Shown piece by piece: positions 46,355 to 56,021 of a stretch of DNA of 64,000 nucleotides (the stretch's first letter is position 1; the number at the start of each line of letters is the position of its first letter). Position numbers and translations under genes: made by a program. Origin of the DNA: Helicobacter muridarum (GTDB lineage: Bacteria > Campylobacterota > Campylobacteria > Campylobacterales > Helicobacteraceae); the NCBI RefSeq assembly GCF_000765805.2, contig NZ_JRPD02000004.1, forward strand, positions 62,001-126,000, given 5' to 3'. Under the pieces are notes generated by a model that worked only from the letters and a program-made list of their open reading frames with translations, searched no databases and was not told the DNA's origin.

Positions 46355-47125
46355 TTATTCAAATTGTGAAATTTTTGGTTCACCAGGAGGAATGAAGCCC
46401 AATAATTTAGCTTCCAAATTTCTAGGATTATCTCCATTTGCAATACCACACACAGCTTCTATAATAAGAATCTTTTCAATTATAATATCATGGGATTTGT
46501 TTTTTATCTTATTACCAAATGGACCAAAAAGAGCATAAGCTCCCATTATTCCTGTAACAGTTGCTGTAAAAGCACCTGCAATACCTGCAGCCATAGCAGC
46601 CGGATTATCAAGTAACTGAAGTGCTAGCATAAGACCCATAACAGCACCAACAAGACCAAATGTAGGGCAAGATTCGCCAAAAAGCAGCCAATAATGGGCA
46701 GCACCATGATAATAATGTTCGAGTTGTTCAACTTGAATCTCCATATCTTCTCTCACATCTTTTGCTTCACGACCATCTATAATCATAGACATAGCTTCTC
46801 TAGTAAAATCATCTTCAAGTTGGGATACTCTTGCTTCAAGAGTAAGTAAGCCATTTTTACGAGCCTCAGAGCTAAATTCAACCATTTGACGAATAGTATT
46901 ATTTAAATTAATCTTTGGATTCACAAATACAATTTTTATTTCCTTAAAAGCAGCTTTAATTGCATGTGGATGAGATGCTGTCATAGCAGAGAATGCAGCT
47001 GTTGGCATAACAATCAAAATAGAACTCAAATGAATAACGTGCAAAGGGTTACCCCCCTCGAGTATATCCCCAATAGATATACTCGTGATAGATAAAACAA
47101 TTCCTAGAATACTCGATAAATCCAT
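46355..47125 (-). CDS. motA: Flagellar stator protein MotA
   Basis: 256 residues. Four membrane segments and a cytoplasmic loop; conserved ARKNGLLTLEARVSQLED-type segment in the loop and GFGESCPTFGLVGAVMGLML-like region (LFGESCPTFGLVGAVMGLM) near 155-175, with prolines in TM segments used for torque. MotA with MotB forms the proton-driven stator. AAGGG site. The order motA-motB follows a moeB-like and a metallohydrolase gene, as in H. pylori. Confidence 0.95.
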   Translation of the reverse strand: MDLSSILGIVLSITSISIGDILEGGNPLHVIHLSSILIVMPTAAFSAMTASHPHAIKAAFKEIKIVFVNPKINLNNTIRQMVEFSSEARKNGLLTLEARVSQLEDDFTREAMSMIIDGREAKDVREDMEIQVEQLEHYYHGAAHYWLLFGESCPTFGLVGAVMGLMLALQLLDNPAAMAAGIAGAFTATVTGIMGAYALFGPFGNKIKNKSHDIIIEKILIIEAVCGIANGDNPRNLEAKLLGFIPPGEPKISQFE

Positions 47126-47184
47126 ACTAACCCTTTCTATTTATAAAGTCATTATATTATCTAACAAATATATATCATTTGTTT

Positions 47185-47931
47185 TTATGCTGAACAAGCC
47201 AAACATTTCAAGTCCTTCTGAACTTTTACCTTTCTAAAGTCCATAGTCCTTATATCCATACTTAAAACGGTATCAGTAAGCAACTCTCCAAGATCTAAGA
47301 TATATTTTATAGCCTCACTAGCCTGAATGCAACCAACAATGCCGGGTAAAACACCCAATATTCCAGCTATAGATAAAGATTCCAACTTTTCCTTACTTGG
47401 AGCATTAAATACGCACCTAAAGCAAGCAGTCTTGTTGGGTATAATAGTCATAGCCCGACCTTGATATTTTAACACGGAGGCATGGCTAAATGGTTTATTG
47501 ATTTCTATACAAATGTCATTAATGAGGAATTTACCAGCAAAATTATCAGTGGCATCAACTATAAAATCATAATTCTTCGCGATACTGTGACCATTTGAAT
47601 CGGTAAATTTATCAAAATATGTATCTACTACTATATTTGGATTAATACTCTTCATCTTAACACTTGCAGATGATATTTTTGATCTTCCAATATCACCTGT
47701 GAAGTGAATAACCTGCCTTTGCAAATTTTCAATTTCAACAACATCGCAATCAATTATTCCAATCCTACCTACACCAGCTGCACTAAGATATGAACAAACA
47801 GGAGATCCAAGCCCACCAACGCCAATGACCAAAACCTTAGATTTGGAAAGCTTTACTTGTCCCTTTTCACCAATATCTTCCAACAATAATTGACGTAAAT
47901 AACGCTCCCTAAGTAGATTGACAGATTCCAT
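47185..47931 (-). CDS. ThiF/MoeB-family adenylyltransferase
   Basis: 248 residues. ATP-binding GVGGLGSPVCSYLSAAGVG (about 37-55), the D(N)LQRQVIHF segment, IVDATDNFAGKFLIND, and two CxxC zinc pairs (CFRC near 165, CLAC near the end). Such proteins adenylate the C-terminus of ThiS or MoaD sulfur carriers; whether this one serves thiamine or molybdopterin cannot be told. Upstream of motA. Confidence 0.88.
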   Translation of the reverse strand: MESVNLLRERYLRQLLLEDIGEKGQVKLSKSKVLVIGVGGLGSPVCSYLSAAGVGRIGIIDCDVVEIENLQRQVIHFTGDIGRSKISSASVKMKSINPNIVVDTYFDKFTDSNGHSIAKNYDFIVDATDNFAGKFLINDICIEINKPFSHASVLKYQGRAMTIIPNKTACFRCVFNAPSKEKLESLSIAGILGVLPGIVGCIQASEAIKYILDLGELLTDTVLSMDIRTMDFRKVKVQKDLKCLACSA

Positions 47932-47964
47932 TATTTAAACTCCCAAGAATCATTTAAGAAAGTT

Positions 47965-48573
47965 CTACGAATCAATATAACGAATCCAAATGGGGACTAC
48001 TTGTTGCTCCGCTTTAACTGTTGTGCTCTCCCCATGCCCTGGATACACAACCATATCCCTATCAATAAGTAAGAATCTTTCTAAAGAATATTTCATAGAG
48101 CTAGAACTAGAATAAGGAAAATCATAGCGACCAATACTACGATGAAAAATAAAATCTCCGCTAAAAAAGCAATTATCTATCTCTATCATACTGCAGCCAG
48201 GAGTATGACCCGGAAAATGCCAATAATTAACATTTATACCATTTATGCAAATAGAAGCCACAGATTCATTATTTTCTATATATACATCTGCCTTGCATGG
48301 AGTAAGACCAAGATTGAAACAATCAGATTCCAACATAAACGAATCTTGCTCCGGACAATAAACTTTAGCTTTTGTTTTTTGTCGCAATGAAGCTATATCC
48401 CATATATGATCAAAATGACCATGAGTAACTAATATTGCTTGGAGATTAGAAGTCTGGGACAAAATCCATTCAGTAGAGCCATAACCCGGATCAACTACAA
48501 ATTCAAAGCCATCAAATTTCAATAAATAAGAATTTGTAGCGTAATCCCCGAAGTCTTGCCTAATAATATCCAT
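47965..48573 (-). CDS. Metallo-beta-lactamase-fold hydrolase (glyoxalase II-like)
   Basis: 202 residues. The zinc motif THGHFDHIWD (about 50-59), a later HFPGHTPGCSMIE, FSGDFIF and a C-terminal VVYPGHGEST complete the metal-binding set. Family members include glyoxalase II and persulfide dioxygenase; the substrate is not clear. AAGGA site. Gene order with moeB-motA-motB matches H. pylori. Confidence 0.88.
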   Translation of the reverse strand: MDIIRQDFGDYATNSYLLKFDGFEFVVDPGYGSTEWILSQTSNLQAILVTHGHFDHIWDIASLRQKTKAKVYCPEQDSFMLESDCFNLGLTPCKADVYIENNESVASICINGINVNYWHFPGHTPGCSMIEIDNCFFSGDFIFHRSIGRYDFPYSSSSSMKYSLERFLLIDRDMVVYPGHGESTTVKAEQQVVPIWIRYIDS

Positions 48574-48685
48574 TAGGATTCCTTTAAACTAAATCTTAAG
48601 TAAATCAGCCAAGCAGATAGACTTATACATTTTAATATAGATTGACTTAAAACAACATAAAAAATATTATTCAGTTTTATACAAA

Positions 48686-49699
48686 CTAGTTTATTTTACT
48701 TTGTTTATTTGCCAACTTGGATAAATAAATGCAAGCATTTGAATTCTTTAAATAGCATGCTTTTGTATAATACTGCAGCGCATTGGCTATATCTTCGTTA
48801 GCATCTTTAGTAACACCACGTTCATAGATAATACCAAGATTTAGACATGCGGCTGAATAATCCCCGCCACAAGATTGATTAAAAAGATGTATAGCCTCAG
48901 CATAATCACTTGCAACTTGTGCATAATTGTAGCGTAAAACACCAAGATTAAAGCAAGCCACACTATCTCCCATAGTGCAGCTCTTTCCATAATAACTCTG
49001 AGCTCTATCTAAATCTACATTATCAGTTTTCTGCTTTTTAGAATCAAAATCCTGACTATAAATCAAGCCAAGATTCTGGCATGCTTCTTTATTACCTGCT
49101 TGACAGGCTTTTGTATAAAGCTCTACGCTCTTATTTGATTCTTTACTAGTGTCCTTTTCCTTATCATCTTTTGTCTTTGAAGTGGTTGAATATTCATAGA
49201 AAGCAAGATTATTACATGCATCATAATTACCACCATTACAAGACTTTTGATAAAAAGCCATCATGGATATATAATACTGTTGTTTAAGCTTTTTGCGTTG
49301 AGAGCGAGAATACCTCTTATCATTATCTAAACCATCAATAATCTTGCCTTGAACTATACCAGCAGATAAACAAGCAATGAAATTATTTTGTTCACATAGA
49401 TTAGCAAACAAAGGCAATGCCCCTTCTAGATCCCCCTTCTTATAAAGACTATATGCCATATTATATTCTGCTTGCGGATTGTAAGGATTATTATAAGCAA
49501 TATTGCTTTTAGTATTGTTTGGCTTATATGAGCCATATGCTTGCTGATTAGAATAAGATTCATATCCGCTAGCACCAAATAATTCAGCTGAAATCAATGC
49601 TACTAAAACCAATAAACATACAAAAAAAACTTCACAAATACGCATATACGCTAAAGAAAAGTTATAAACAATAAGAATATTTTTAATAAATATTCTCAT
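48686..49699 (-). CDS. Sel1-repeat, cysteine-rich secreted protein (Hcp type)
   Basis: 337 residues from the ATG at 49699, with AAGGAG six bases upstream. A signal sequence near residues 18-43 (VFFVCLLVLVALISAELFGA) implies export. Six Sel1-like repeats follow, each carrying a C-x7-C pair (CEQNNFIAC, CNGGNYDAC, CQAGNKEAC, CTMGDSVAC, CGGDYSAAC, CYLKNSNAC), the disulfide-locked pattern of Helicobacter Hcp proteins. A charged, lysine-rich spacer separates the second and third. Divergent from a lipoprotein gene. Confidence 0.88.
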   Translation of the reverse strand: MRIFIKNILIVYNFSLAYMRICEVFFVCLLVLVALISAELFGASGYESYSNQQAYGSYKPNNTKSNIAYNNPYNPQAEYNMAYSLYKKGDLEGALPLFANLCEQNNFIACLSAGIVQGKIIDGLDNDKRYSRSQRKKLKQQYYISMMAFYQKSCNGGNYDACNNLAFYEYSTTSKTKDDKEKDTSKESNKSVELYTKACQAGNKEACQNLGLIYSQDFDSKKQKTDNVDLDRAQSYYGKSCTMGDSVACFNLGVLRYNYAQVASDYAEAIHLFNQSCGGDYSAACLNLGIIYERGVTKDANEDIANALQYYTKACYLKNSNACIYLSKLANKQSKIN

Positions 49700-49773
49700 A
49701 CTAAACTCCTTAAAAAATATTAAGTCTAAAAAATATTGATTTTGCACTATCATTATATTAACATTACATGTTA

Positions 49774-49779
49774 TATAAT
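49774..49779 (+). promoter_or_regulatory. Candidate -10 box of the lipoprotein pair at 49805-51940
   Basis: TATAAT 25 bases before the TTG start of the first lipoprotein gene, giving a leader of about 20 bases. Confidence 0.45.
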
Positions 49780-49804
49780 TATATTGCATATATCGAGGAA
49801 TATT

Positions 49805-51289
49805 TTGAAAAATTTTATATTTTTTACCATTTTTGCATTTGTATTATGCTTATGTGCTTGTTCTATAACAGAAGAACGTATAAAAGCAGAATATGATAAA
49901 TCTGATTATAAAAAAACATATAGGAGTATACAAAAAACAATAAGCTCAAATAATAATAACGTTTTGCTATGGCAAATGCAATCCGGATTTTTAACATTTA
50001 GCCAATTTGGTCCTGTATTTAGCTTAATAGATTTAGAAAAAGCAGAATCTATTTACAAAAAATACGAACAAGAAGGAATATTATCAAGCACATTTAGCTC
50101 AATGGCAGCTACACTTAGCAATGATAATGCAATACCATATAAGGGAAATGTATATGAAGGTAGTTTACTGAATTTCTATAAGGCTTTGGCCTATTCTAGT
50201 ATAGGGGACTTTGTAAATGCGAGAGTAGAGTTTAATCGTGCAAATGATAGACAAAGACGCGCAAAAGAATACTATAAAAAAGAAATACAAAAAGCTCATG
50301 ATAATGCAATAAAAAATGCCAATAAGAAGAAAGAAAGTAAAGATTACACATTAAACACTTCAAAATCTAGCATTAATAACATTATCAAGCTAAAATATTC
50401 AAATCTCGATAATTTCGCAATTTATAAAGACCTAATCAATCCAATTATCCCATATACATCAGGGATATTTTTTATGATCGAGAATGATTATTCAAAGGCT
50501 GTGGACTTGCTTAAAGAATCTTATGGAATATCTCGTTCAGACGTCATATTAAGCGATATGGAGCTATTAGAATCTAGACGATTTGAAAAAGATATAAACA
50601 ATTACACTTGGTTTATTGTTGAAGATGGAGACATTAGTAGAAAACAAGGCAATACATTCTCAACGCCAATAATAATAAATAGCAACATAACATCAATAAA
50701 TTTAGCTATGCCAACTATATATAATATCAAACCAAATTTTAATAATTATAAGATAAATGATTATAAAACAGACCGTATTGTAGAACTTAGTAATATATTT
50801 GTTAGCGAATTTGAAAAGCAATTACCGTCAATAATAACAAGGGCAATTATTGGGGCTATAGTTAAATTTATAACTATCTATGCAATCAGCGGGGCTACTA
50901 GTGGCGACTACGACAGTATAGCTGGACTATTTGCTAACATTGCCTTTAGTCTGATGACATATCCTGATACAAGAAATAGCTTTGTGCTTGCTAATTCTAT
51001 ACACGTTGTTAGAATACCAAATGATATTGAAAATGTAACTTTATATGGAGATAATACAAAGTTATTAAACATAAAATTAACACAAGATTGCAATTCAATT
51101 GGAAAAAGAATAGAATCTAGTAAAGATTTTACAACTCTGATTGAAAAGGATCCAAATGATTTTAACACTAGAATAAAACTATTCGAAAAATATAAGAAAA
51201 GTAAAGACATATGCACCAAAACAGATAATATAGTCTATGTTAGAGTTCGTAACAATATGGCTACACATTTTATAATTAAAGGAGATTAA
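49805..51289 (+). CDS. COG3014-like envelope lipoprotein
   Basis: 494 residues starting at a TTG (49805) with GAGGA eight bases upstream; an ATG 69 bases earlier has no site. The resulting start gives a good lipoprotein signal, AFVLCLCAC, with Cys near residue 19. The mature part has helical, TPR-like segments (YKALAYSSIGDFVNARVEFN) and a glycine-rich hydrophobic stretch near residue 365 that resembles the COG3014 family. In other bacteria COG3014 genes neighbour lpoB, as here (three-base gap). Confidence 0.68.
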   Translation: MKNFIFFTIFAFVLCLCACSITEERIKAEYDKSDYKKTYRSIQKTISSNNNNVLLWQMQSGFLTFSQFGPVFSLIDLEKAESIYKKYEQEGILSSTFSSMAATLSNDNAIPYKGNVYEGSLLNFYKALAYSSIGDFVNARVEFNRANDRQRRAKEYYKKEIQKAHDNAIKNANKKKESKDYTLNTSKSSINNIIKLKYSNLDNFAIYKDLINPIIPYTSGIFFMIENDYSKAVDLLKESYGISRSDVILSDMELLESRRFEKDINNYTWFIVEDGDISRKQGNTFSTPIIINSNITSINLAMPTIYNIKPNFNNYKINDYKTDRIVELSNIFVSEFEKQLPSIITRAIIGAIVKFITIYAISGATSGDYDSIAGLFANIAFSLMTYPDTRNSFVLANSIHVVRIPNDIENVTLYGDNTKLLNIKLTQDCNSIGKRIESSKDFTTLIEKDPNDFNTRIKLFEKYKKSKDICTKTDNIVYVRVRNNMATHFIIKGD

Positions 51290-51292
51290 CAA

Positions 51293-51940
51293 ATGTATAT
51301 TTCATTAGGTAAAAATATGATATTAAAACCTGCTATATCTATAGCGTTTATAACAACTATTGGGTTTTATATAGTAGGATGTGCAAATAAAGATGTGCAA
51401 TATGTTGATACAAAAGATTCCAAAAAATACACAAGTGTTGGACTTGATTATCATGATATTGAAGCAGCAGCACATAAAAGTGTCCAAAGCCTACTAACAA
51501 GTCAATATATAATATCTATAGATCCAACTAAAAAAAAGGTTCTTGCGATTTCAGATGTTGTCAATGACACAATGCAACAAGTAAATGTCCAATCCTTAAC
51601 AATGGGCATTACAAGAACAATGAGGAATAGTGGTAGATTCCAACTCACAGGAGCAATAGCTGGTAGCGGTGGTATGTCAGACAATATGATTAAAAATGTT
51701 CGCTCTCTTAGAGATGATGAAGAATTTAACCAATATACAACAACTGAAAAAGGGACTTTGATAGCACCTGAATTATCATTATCAGGTAAAATTGTTCAAA
51801 AAAATACCCGTGTAGGAAAACAACAAAGAGTAGACTATTCGTTCATATTGCAGCTCATAGATATTAAAACTGGGATAGTGCAATGGGATGAAGAAACAAA
51901 TATTATTAAGGTGGCTCCAAATAAAACTGTAGCTTGGTAG
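51293..51940 (+). CDS. LpoB-like lipoprotein (penicillin-binding-protein activator family)
   Basis: 215 residues. Signal peptide with lipobox IVGC (Cys near residue 30). Mature domain has the PF13036-type pattern: YTSVGLDYHDIEAAAHKSVQ, KKVLAISDVVNDTMQQVNVQ, TRTMRNSGRFQLT, LIAPELSLSGKIVQ and DYSFILQLIDIKTGIVQWDE. LpoB activates the peptidoglycan synthase PBP1b from the outer membrane in enterics; Campylobacterota use of it is not established. AAAGGAG upstream. Same operon as the COG3014-like gene. Confidence 0.75.
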   Translation: MYISLGKNMILKPAISIAFITTIGFYIVGCANKDVQYVDTKDSKKYTSVGLDYHDIEAAAHKSVQSLLTSQYIISIDPTKKKVLAISDVVNDTMQQVNVQSLTMGITRTMRNSGRFQLTGAIAGSGGMSDNMIKNVRSLRDDEEFNQYTTTEKGTLIAPELSLSGKIVQKNTRVGKQQRVDYSFILQLIDIKTGIVQWDEETNIIKVAPNKTVAW

Positions 51941-52130
51941 TATTGCTTACATATTAATATCTTTGTGTATGATATGCCAAATGTAAAAATTCAATTCATT
52001 GTAATAATTTGGGCTTGGTAATTAAATGCAAATTAGAATCTATACGTTTAGTCTACAATTTATTAAGTAAAATAACTAAAATCTATTGGGTTAGCATCTA
52101 TAAATTGATGACTTATATAAGCTTTTATTA

Positions 52131-52165
52131 GCAATTTTGTATTGTTATAAACAATACAAAATTGC
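52131..52165. repeat. Perfect 16-bp stem hairpin
   Basis: GCAATTTTGTATTGTT (52131-52146), loop ATA, AACAATACAAAATTGC (52150-52165). No T-run follows on either strand, so it does not look like a normal intrinsic terminator. It shares the TTGTATT/AATACAA words with the palindromes near ndk and glnA, in the opposite order. Confidence 0.85.
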
Positions 52166-52206
52166 ACAAATAAACAAAATTCAGCATATTACATGCTACC
52201 CTAAGT

Positions 52207-52212
52207 TATAAT
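52207..52212 (+). promoter_or_regulatory. Candidate -10 box for the S/T/N/Q-tailed protein gene
   Basis: TATAAT 56 bases before the ATG at 52268, just after the hairpin. Confidence 0.4.
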
Positions 52213-52267
52213 AAATAGGAATGTATTTTGCTTGAGATTACTAGATTAGTATATATGGAGCCTTAAT

Positions 52268-53377
52268 ATGACCATTAACAATAATCCAGCTATTGTTGTT
52301 GAGAAACTTCCTAGTAGCAAGGATTCTTTAAAGCTTGCTGATACTCAAAAGTCTTTTAGTATTGTAGACATTGTGCCAAATTCAATACAAAGCAATCAAA
52401 CAGGTGAAGATGATAACTCGTCTCAAATAGATGAAATACTATCTACAATGAAAGCATTACATATTGCCAGAAAGAGCTTAAGTGATGTTCAAAGCATAGT
52501 AAAGGACATGAAGAATAACTATAAAGTAGAAGCAAGAGATGAATGGTTATTACCTGAAAATAATATGCTAAAACAGAGATATAATGCTATGTTAGAAATC
52601 AAAAGAATATTCGAAAATGCAAAGTATAATCAACAAAATGTATTCAGTATTAACTATGCCGACAAAAATATCAATCTAAACTTCGAAAGAAACAATTTAT
52701 CGAATCTAAATTTAAGAGATGGGCACTCTATTGATATATTTTCCTACAATATTGACATGCTAAGCAAAGATATTGATAAAGAAATTGGCAACTTGCAAAG
52801 TCAGATAGATTCCATTAAACAAAGTAGATGGCTCTCAATGCAACAATTAAAAACTATTCCACTAGAGCAAAAGGAAACAAAACAAATAGACAATAATACC
52901 AATCAGCCAAATCTTGCTAGTTTGTTGTCTATATCAAGCAACAAAGAACAGTTGCCAGCAAGTAATATAGAAACAAAAGATGAGAACAATACGATAGACA
53001 AATCATCCAATCCTAATGTAAGTAAAATATATGAAGATTTACCTAATTTGTCAGACTCAAACAATAATCCTATACAAGATATTAAAAGCGCAGAATCTCA
53101 AGCTCAAAGCAAGAATGAAACATTAACTCAAAACGAAAAACCAAACGATACGCAAGATAATAAAGAATCTAGTATACAGGAATCTACTAATATGCAATCA
53201 CAAACATCTGCAAATAATCAAGATGAAAACGCGCAAACTCAAGAAAAAGCATCAATAACAAATAAGGAGCTTAGCGATACACAAAATAAAACAATAACAA
53301 CAAATGATGAATCTAATAAGATCCAAGAAGACAAAACAGCTAGTAACGAACCATCAATCGAAATGACAATTAGTTAA
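52268..53377 (+). CDS. Protein of unknown function with helical N-terminus and low-complexity S/T/N/Q/K/E tail
   Basis: 369 residues, no signal peptide or membrane segment. The first 190 residues form helices and coiled-coil-like stretches (ILSTMKALHIARKSLSDVQS, MLEIKRIFENAKYNQQNVFS). From about 200 to the end the sequence is a hydrophilic tail of N, Q, S, T, D, E and K with no fold signature. The N-terminal helices faintly recall flagellin or flagellar-chaperone helices, but I cannot support that. GGAG ribosome-binding site. No family recognised. Confidence 0.6.
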   Translation: MTINNNPAIVVEKLPSSKDSLKLADTQKSFSIVDIVPNSIQSNQTGEDDNSSQIDEILSTMKALHIARKSLSDVQSIVKDMKNNYKVEARDEWLLPENNMLKQRYNAMLEIKRIFENAKYNQQNVFSINYADKNINLNFERNNLSNLNLRDGHSIDIFSYNIDMLSKDIDKEIGNLQSQIDSIKQSRWLSMQQLKTIPLEQKETKQIDNNTNQPNLASLLSISSNKEQLPASNIETKDENNTIDKSSNPNVSKIYEDLPNLSDSNNNPIQDIKSAESQAQSKNETLTQNEKPNDTQDNKESSIQESTNMQSQTSANNQDENAQTQEKASITNKELSDTQNKTITTNDESNKIQEDKTASNEPSIEMTIS

Positions 53378-53546
53378 CAAAAACTAATTCAATTTAAGTT
53401 TTGATTAAAGTTATATATTGAATTGATTTTTACTATATAAAAATATTCATATGTTATTTATTGATTATAATTATATATAAGATCTATATTTGTCTATATT
53501 TATTATCTGGCTATAAATTCATATTTACACAACTTAATTATTTTTG

Positions 53547-53552
53547 TATAAT
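53547..53552 (+). promoter_or_regulatory. Candidate extended -10 box of ctpA-purC
   Basis: TGTATAAT, an extended -10 form, 73 bases before the ctpA ATG. Confidence 0.4.
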
Positions 53553-53624
53553 CTAAGCTTTTTACTTATTGGTTCGCGAATATCATAATACTTTAATAAC
53601 ATAGAAATATCTTAAGGTGCAATA

Positions 53625-54992
53625 ATGAAAAAAATAAATATTTATCTATTATCTGGAGTTCTTTCTTCTTGTTTGCTTATTGGTGGCTTTGGGGTTTCAC
53701 AGAGTAATAGCATTAATCAATCGCTAAGTAATGCTCTCCCAAACAATACGAATAATGACCAAATAAAACCCAAGAAGAAACTAAGCAAAGCAGAAAGAGA
53801 CAAAGCATTTCAAAGATTTCTGCATGCAGTAAACATAGTAGAAAGTAGTTATGTCAATGATATTGATACAGATGAAGTTATAGATAAGGCAATCTCTGGG
53901 CTATTAAGCAATCTTGATGCCCATTCTTCATACCTGCAAAAGAAAGATTACGAAGAACTACGAACTAAAACTAGTGGTAGCTTCAGCGGAATAGGCATTA
54001 CTGTTGGAATGAAAGATGGGGCTTTAACTGTAATAGCTCCTCTTGATGATACACCCGGAAAAAAAGCTGGATTAAAAAGTGGAGATATAATACTTAAAAT
54101 TGATGACAAACCTACACTAGACATGAAAATAGATCAAGCTGTTTCTCTAATGAAAGGAAAAAAAGGCACCAAGGTAACACTAACAGTTATTCGCGCTGGT
54201 GAAAACAAGCCTCTTACATTTGAGATAAAAAGAGATGAAGTAAAGATTCGCTCTACTGTAGTATCAAACATTGAAGATACAAACTATGCATATCTTAGGA
54301 TTTCAAACTTTGACCAAAATGTAACACAGGAAGCAAGAAAAAGCTTAAAACAGTTAGGAAAAATCGATGGAATTGTGCTTGATTTGCGTAGCAATCCTGG
54401 CGGGTTACTAGATCAAGCAATAAGTTTGGCTGGATTATTCCTCGAAAACAAAATAATCGTTAGAGAAAAAGGGAAAACTGAAAATATAGAGCTTAAATCA
54501 GGACAAAATGCAGAATTCAAAAATATACCCCTAGTAGTGCTAGTTAATGGCGGTAGCGCGTCTGCAAGTGAAATTGTAGCTGGCGCATTGCAAGACCATA
54601 AAAGGGCTGTAATTGTAGGTGAGGTTACATTTGGCAAGGGAAGTGTACAAAAAATATTTTCATTTGACAAAAAAGGGGAAGAAGCTTTAAAGCTAACTGT
54701 TGCAAAATATTATCTACCCACAGGCAGAAGTATACAGGCAATAGGAGTTACACCTGATATAATAGTGTCAGAAGGTGAAGTTCCACTAGGATCTCAAAAT
54801 CAAATAGAATTCAAAGAGGCAGATTTAAAAAGACATCTAAAAAATGAATTTTTAGATGAAACAAAAGAAGAAAGCAAAGAAAGCAAGAAAGATTCTGATA
54901 AAAGCATTAAACAATCTGCAATAGTAAAAGATATTCAACTAAAAAGTGCCATAGATGTTTTAAAAGCATGGGCTGTTATAAACAAAGAATAA
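53625..54992 (+). CDS. ctpA: CtpA, C-terminal processing protease (S41 family)
   Basis: 455 residues. Signal peptide about 1-25 ([20 protein letters not shown]). PDZ domain about 112-190 ([32 protein letters not shown]), then protease core with [19 protein letters not shown], catalytic Ser in [15 protein letters not shown] (about 308-322) and Lys in [11 protein letters not shown] (near 338). Acts in the periplasm on C-terminal tails and cell-wall hydrolases. Ends 20 bases before purC, the order also found in Campylobacter. Confidence 0.94.
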   Translation: MKKINIYLLSGVLSSCLLIGGFGVSQSNSINQSLSNALPNNTNNDQIKPKKKLSKAERDKAFQRFLHAVNIVESSYVNDIDTDEVIDKAISGLLSNLDAHSSYLQKKDYEELRTKTSGSFSGIGITVGMKDGALTVIAPLDDTPGKKAGLKSGDIILKIDDKPTLDMKIDQAVSLMKGKKGTKVTLTVIRAGENKPLTFEIKRDEVKIRSTVVSNIEDTNYAYLRISNFDQNVTQEARKSLKQLGKIDGIVLDLRSNPGGLLDQAISLAGLFLENKIIVREKGKTENIELKSGQNAEFKNIPLVVLVNGGSASASEIVAGALQDHKRAVIVGEVTFGKGSVQKIFSFDKKGEEALKLTVAKYYLPTGRSIQAIGVTPDIIVSEGEVPLGSQNQIEFKEADLKRHLKNEFLDETKEESKESKKDSDKSIKQSAIVKDIQLKSAIDVLKAWAVINKE

Positions 54993-55012
54993 TAAAAATA
55001 CAAAGGATTGAT

Positions 55013-55849
55013 ATGTCAAACTCAATATCCACATTAATAAACAAATCAATAAATACTCATAACCTATTATATGAAGGTAAAGGCAAAAAGCTATATAAAA
55101 TAGACAATGAATTATTAAGTCAATTAGAGCAAAATATACAAGATAAGAACATAAAAACAGATGAATTGATACTTTGCATATTCAAAGATGATTTAACAGC
55201 ATTTAATGCACAAAAAAAGAGCAACGAAAAAGGTAAGGGAGAACTTAATTGTCAAATATCAACAAAGATTTTTAATCTTTTGGAAAAGGCAAATATCAAA
55301 ACTCATTATGTTTGCCTGCAATCAAGCATACTTAATGAACTACCAAATGATATAATGTTCTGTAAAAAAGTAAATATCATTCCCATTGAAGTAGTTACTC
55401 GCAATATTGCGACAGGAAGCCTAGTAAAAAGACTAGGCATTCAAGAGAAAACTATAATCAAAAATACACCACTAAATTCTCCACTAGTGGAATTTTATTA
55501 TAAAGATGATTCATTAAATGACCCAATAGTTACAGAATCTCACTGCATATTAATGAATATAGCTACATCTAGCGAGTTAAAAACTCTTAGTAATTTAGCA
55601 TTAAGTATAAATAATATTTTATTAGAGTATTTTGAAAAGATTGATTTGACATTGGTTGATTTTAAGCTTGAATTTGGCAAAGATTCTAATGATAATATAA
55701 TCCTAGCAGATGAAATTAGCCCGGATAGCTGTAGATTATGGGATAAGACAACAGGTAGAAAAATGGATAAAGATAGATTCAGAGAAGATCTAGGCAATAT
55801 ACAAGCTACATATAAGGAAGTATTACAAAGGCTATTAAATAGCAACTGA
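55013..55849 (+). CDS. purC: PurC, SAICAR synthase
   Basis: 278 residues from the ATG at 55013 (AAGGA five bases upstream), somewhat longer than the usual 235-240. Motifs: [14 protein letters not shown] (ATP loop, about 18-31), [30 protein letters not shown], and [14 protein letters not shown]. It carries out the eighth step of de novo purine synthesis. In Campylobacter purS and purQ follow; here a 172-base gap and the convergent apt gene follow. H. pylori lacks this pathway, so its presence marks a different lineage. Confidence 0.93.
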   Translation: MSNSISTLINKSINTHNLLYEGKGKKLYKIDNELLSQLEQNIQDKNIKTDELILCIFKDDLTAFNAQKKSNEKGKGELNCQISTKIFNLLEKANIKTHYVCLQSSILNELPNDIMFCKKVNIIPIEVVTRNIATGSLVKRLGIQEKTIIKNTPLNSPLVEFYYKDDSLNDPIVTESHCILMNIATSSELKTLSNLALSINNILLEYFEKIDLTLVDFKLEFGKDSNDNIILADEISPDSCRLWDKTTGRKMDKDRFREDLGNIQATYKEVLQRLLNSN

Positions 55850-56021
55850 CCAAAAAACACAAATATATCAATTGTTTTAGTGTATAAATCAAAAGAATAA
55901 AATTAATTACTGTATATATAGCTTTAAAAAATGTAACATATAAAAATAAGACTTAAATTTTAAAATTATAAACTTCAATAAACAAAAAATCAAATAAATA
56001 TTTAAACACAAGAATAAAATC

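Larger units (their letters stand above)
51941..52267. other. 327-bp intergenic region with a perfect 16-bp hairpin
   Basis: No gene seen. It holds the hairpin at 52131-52165 and a TATAAT at 52207-52212, 56 bases before the next ATG. Confidence 0.7.

Noticed and set aside
51293-51940. FlgP-like flagellar lipoprotein instead of LpoB-like
   Set aside because: The IVGC lipobox and the KKVLAISDVVNDTMQQ segment match LpoB-type proteins better, although a remote link between the two folds is possible.
52015-52035. Possible sigma-54 promoter (TTGG...TGC) upstream of the S/T/N/Q-tailed protein
   Set aside because: GG and GC are nine bases apart, not ten, and the site lies about 240 bases before the gene.
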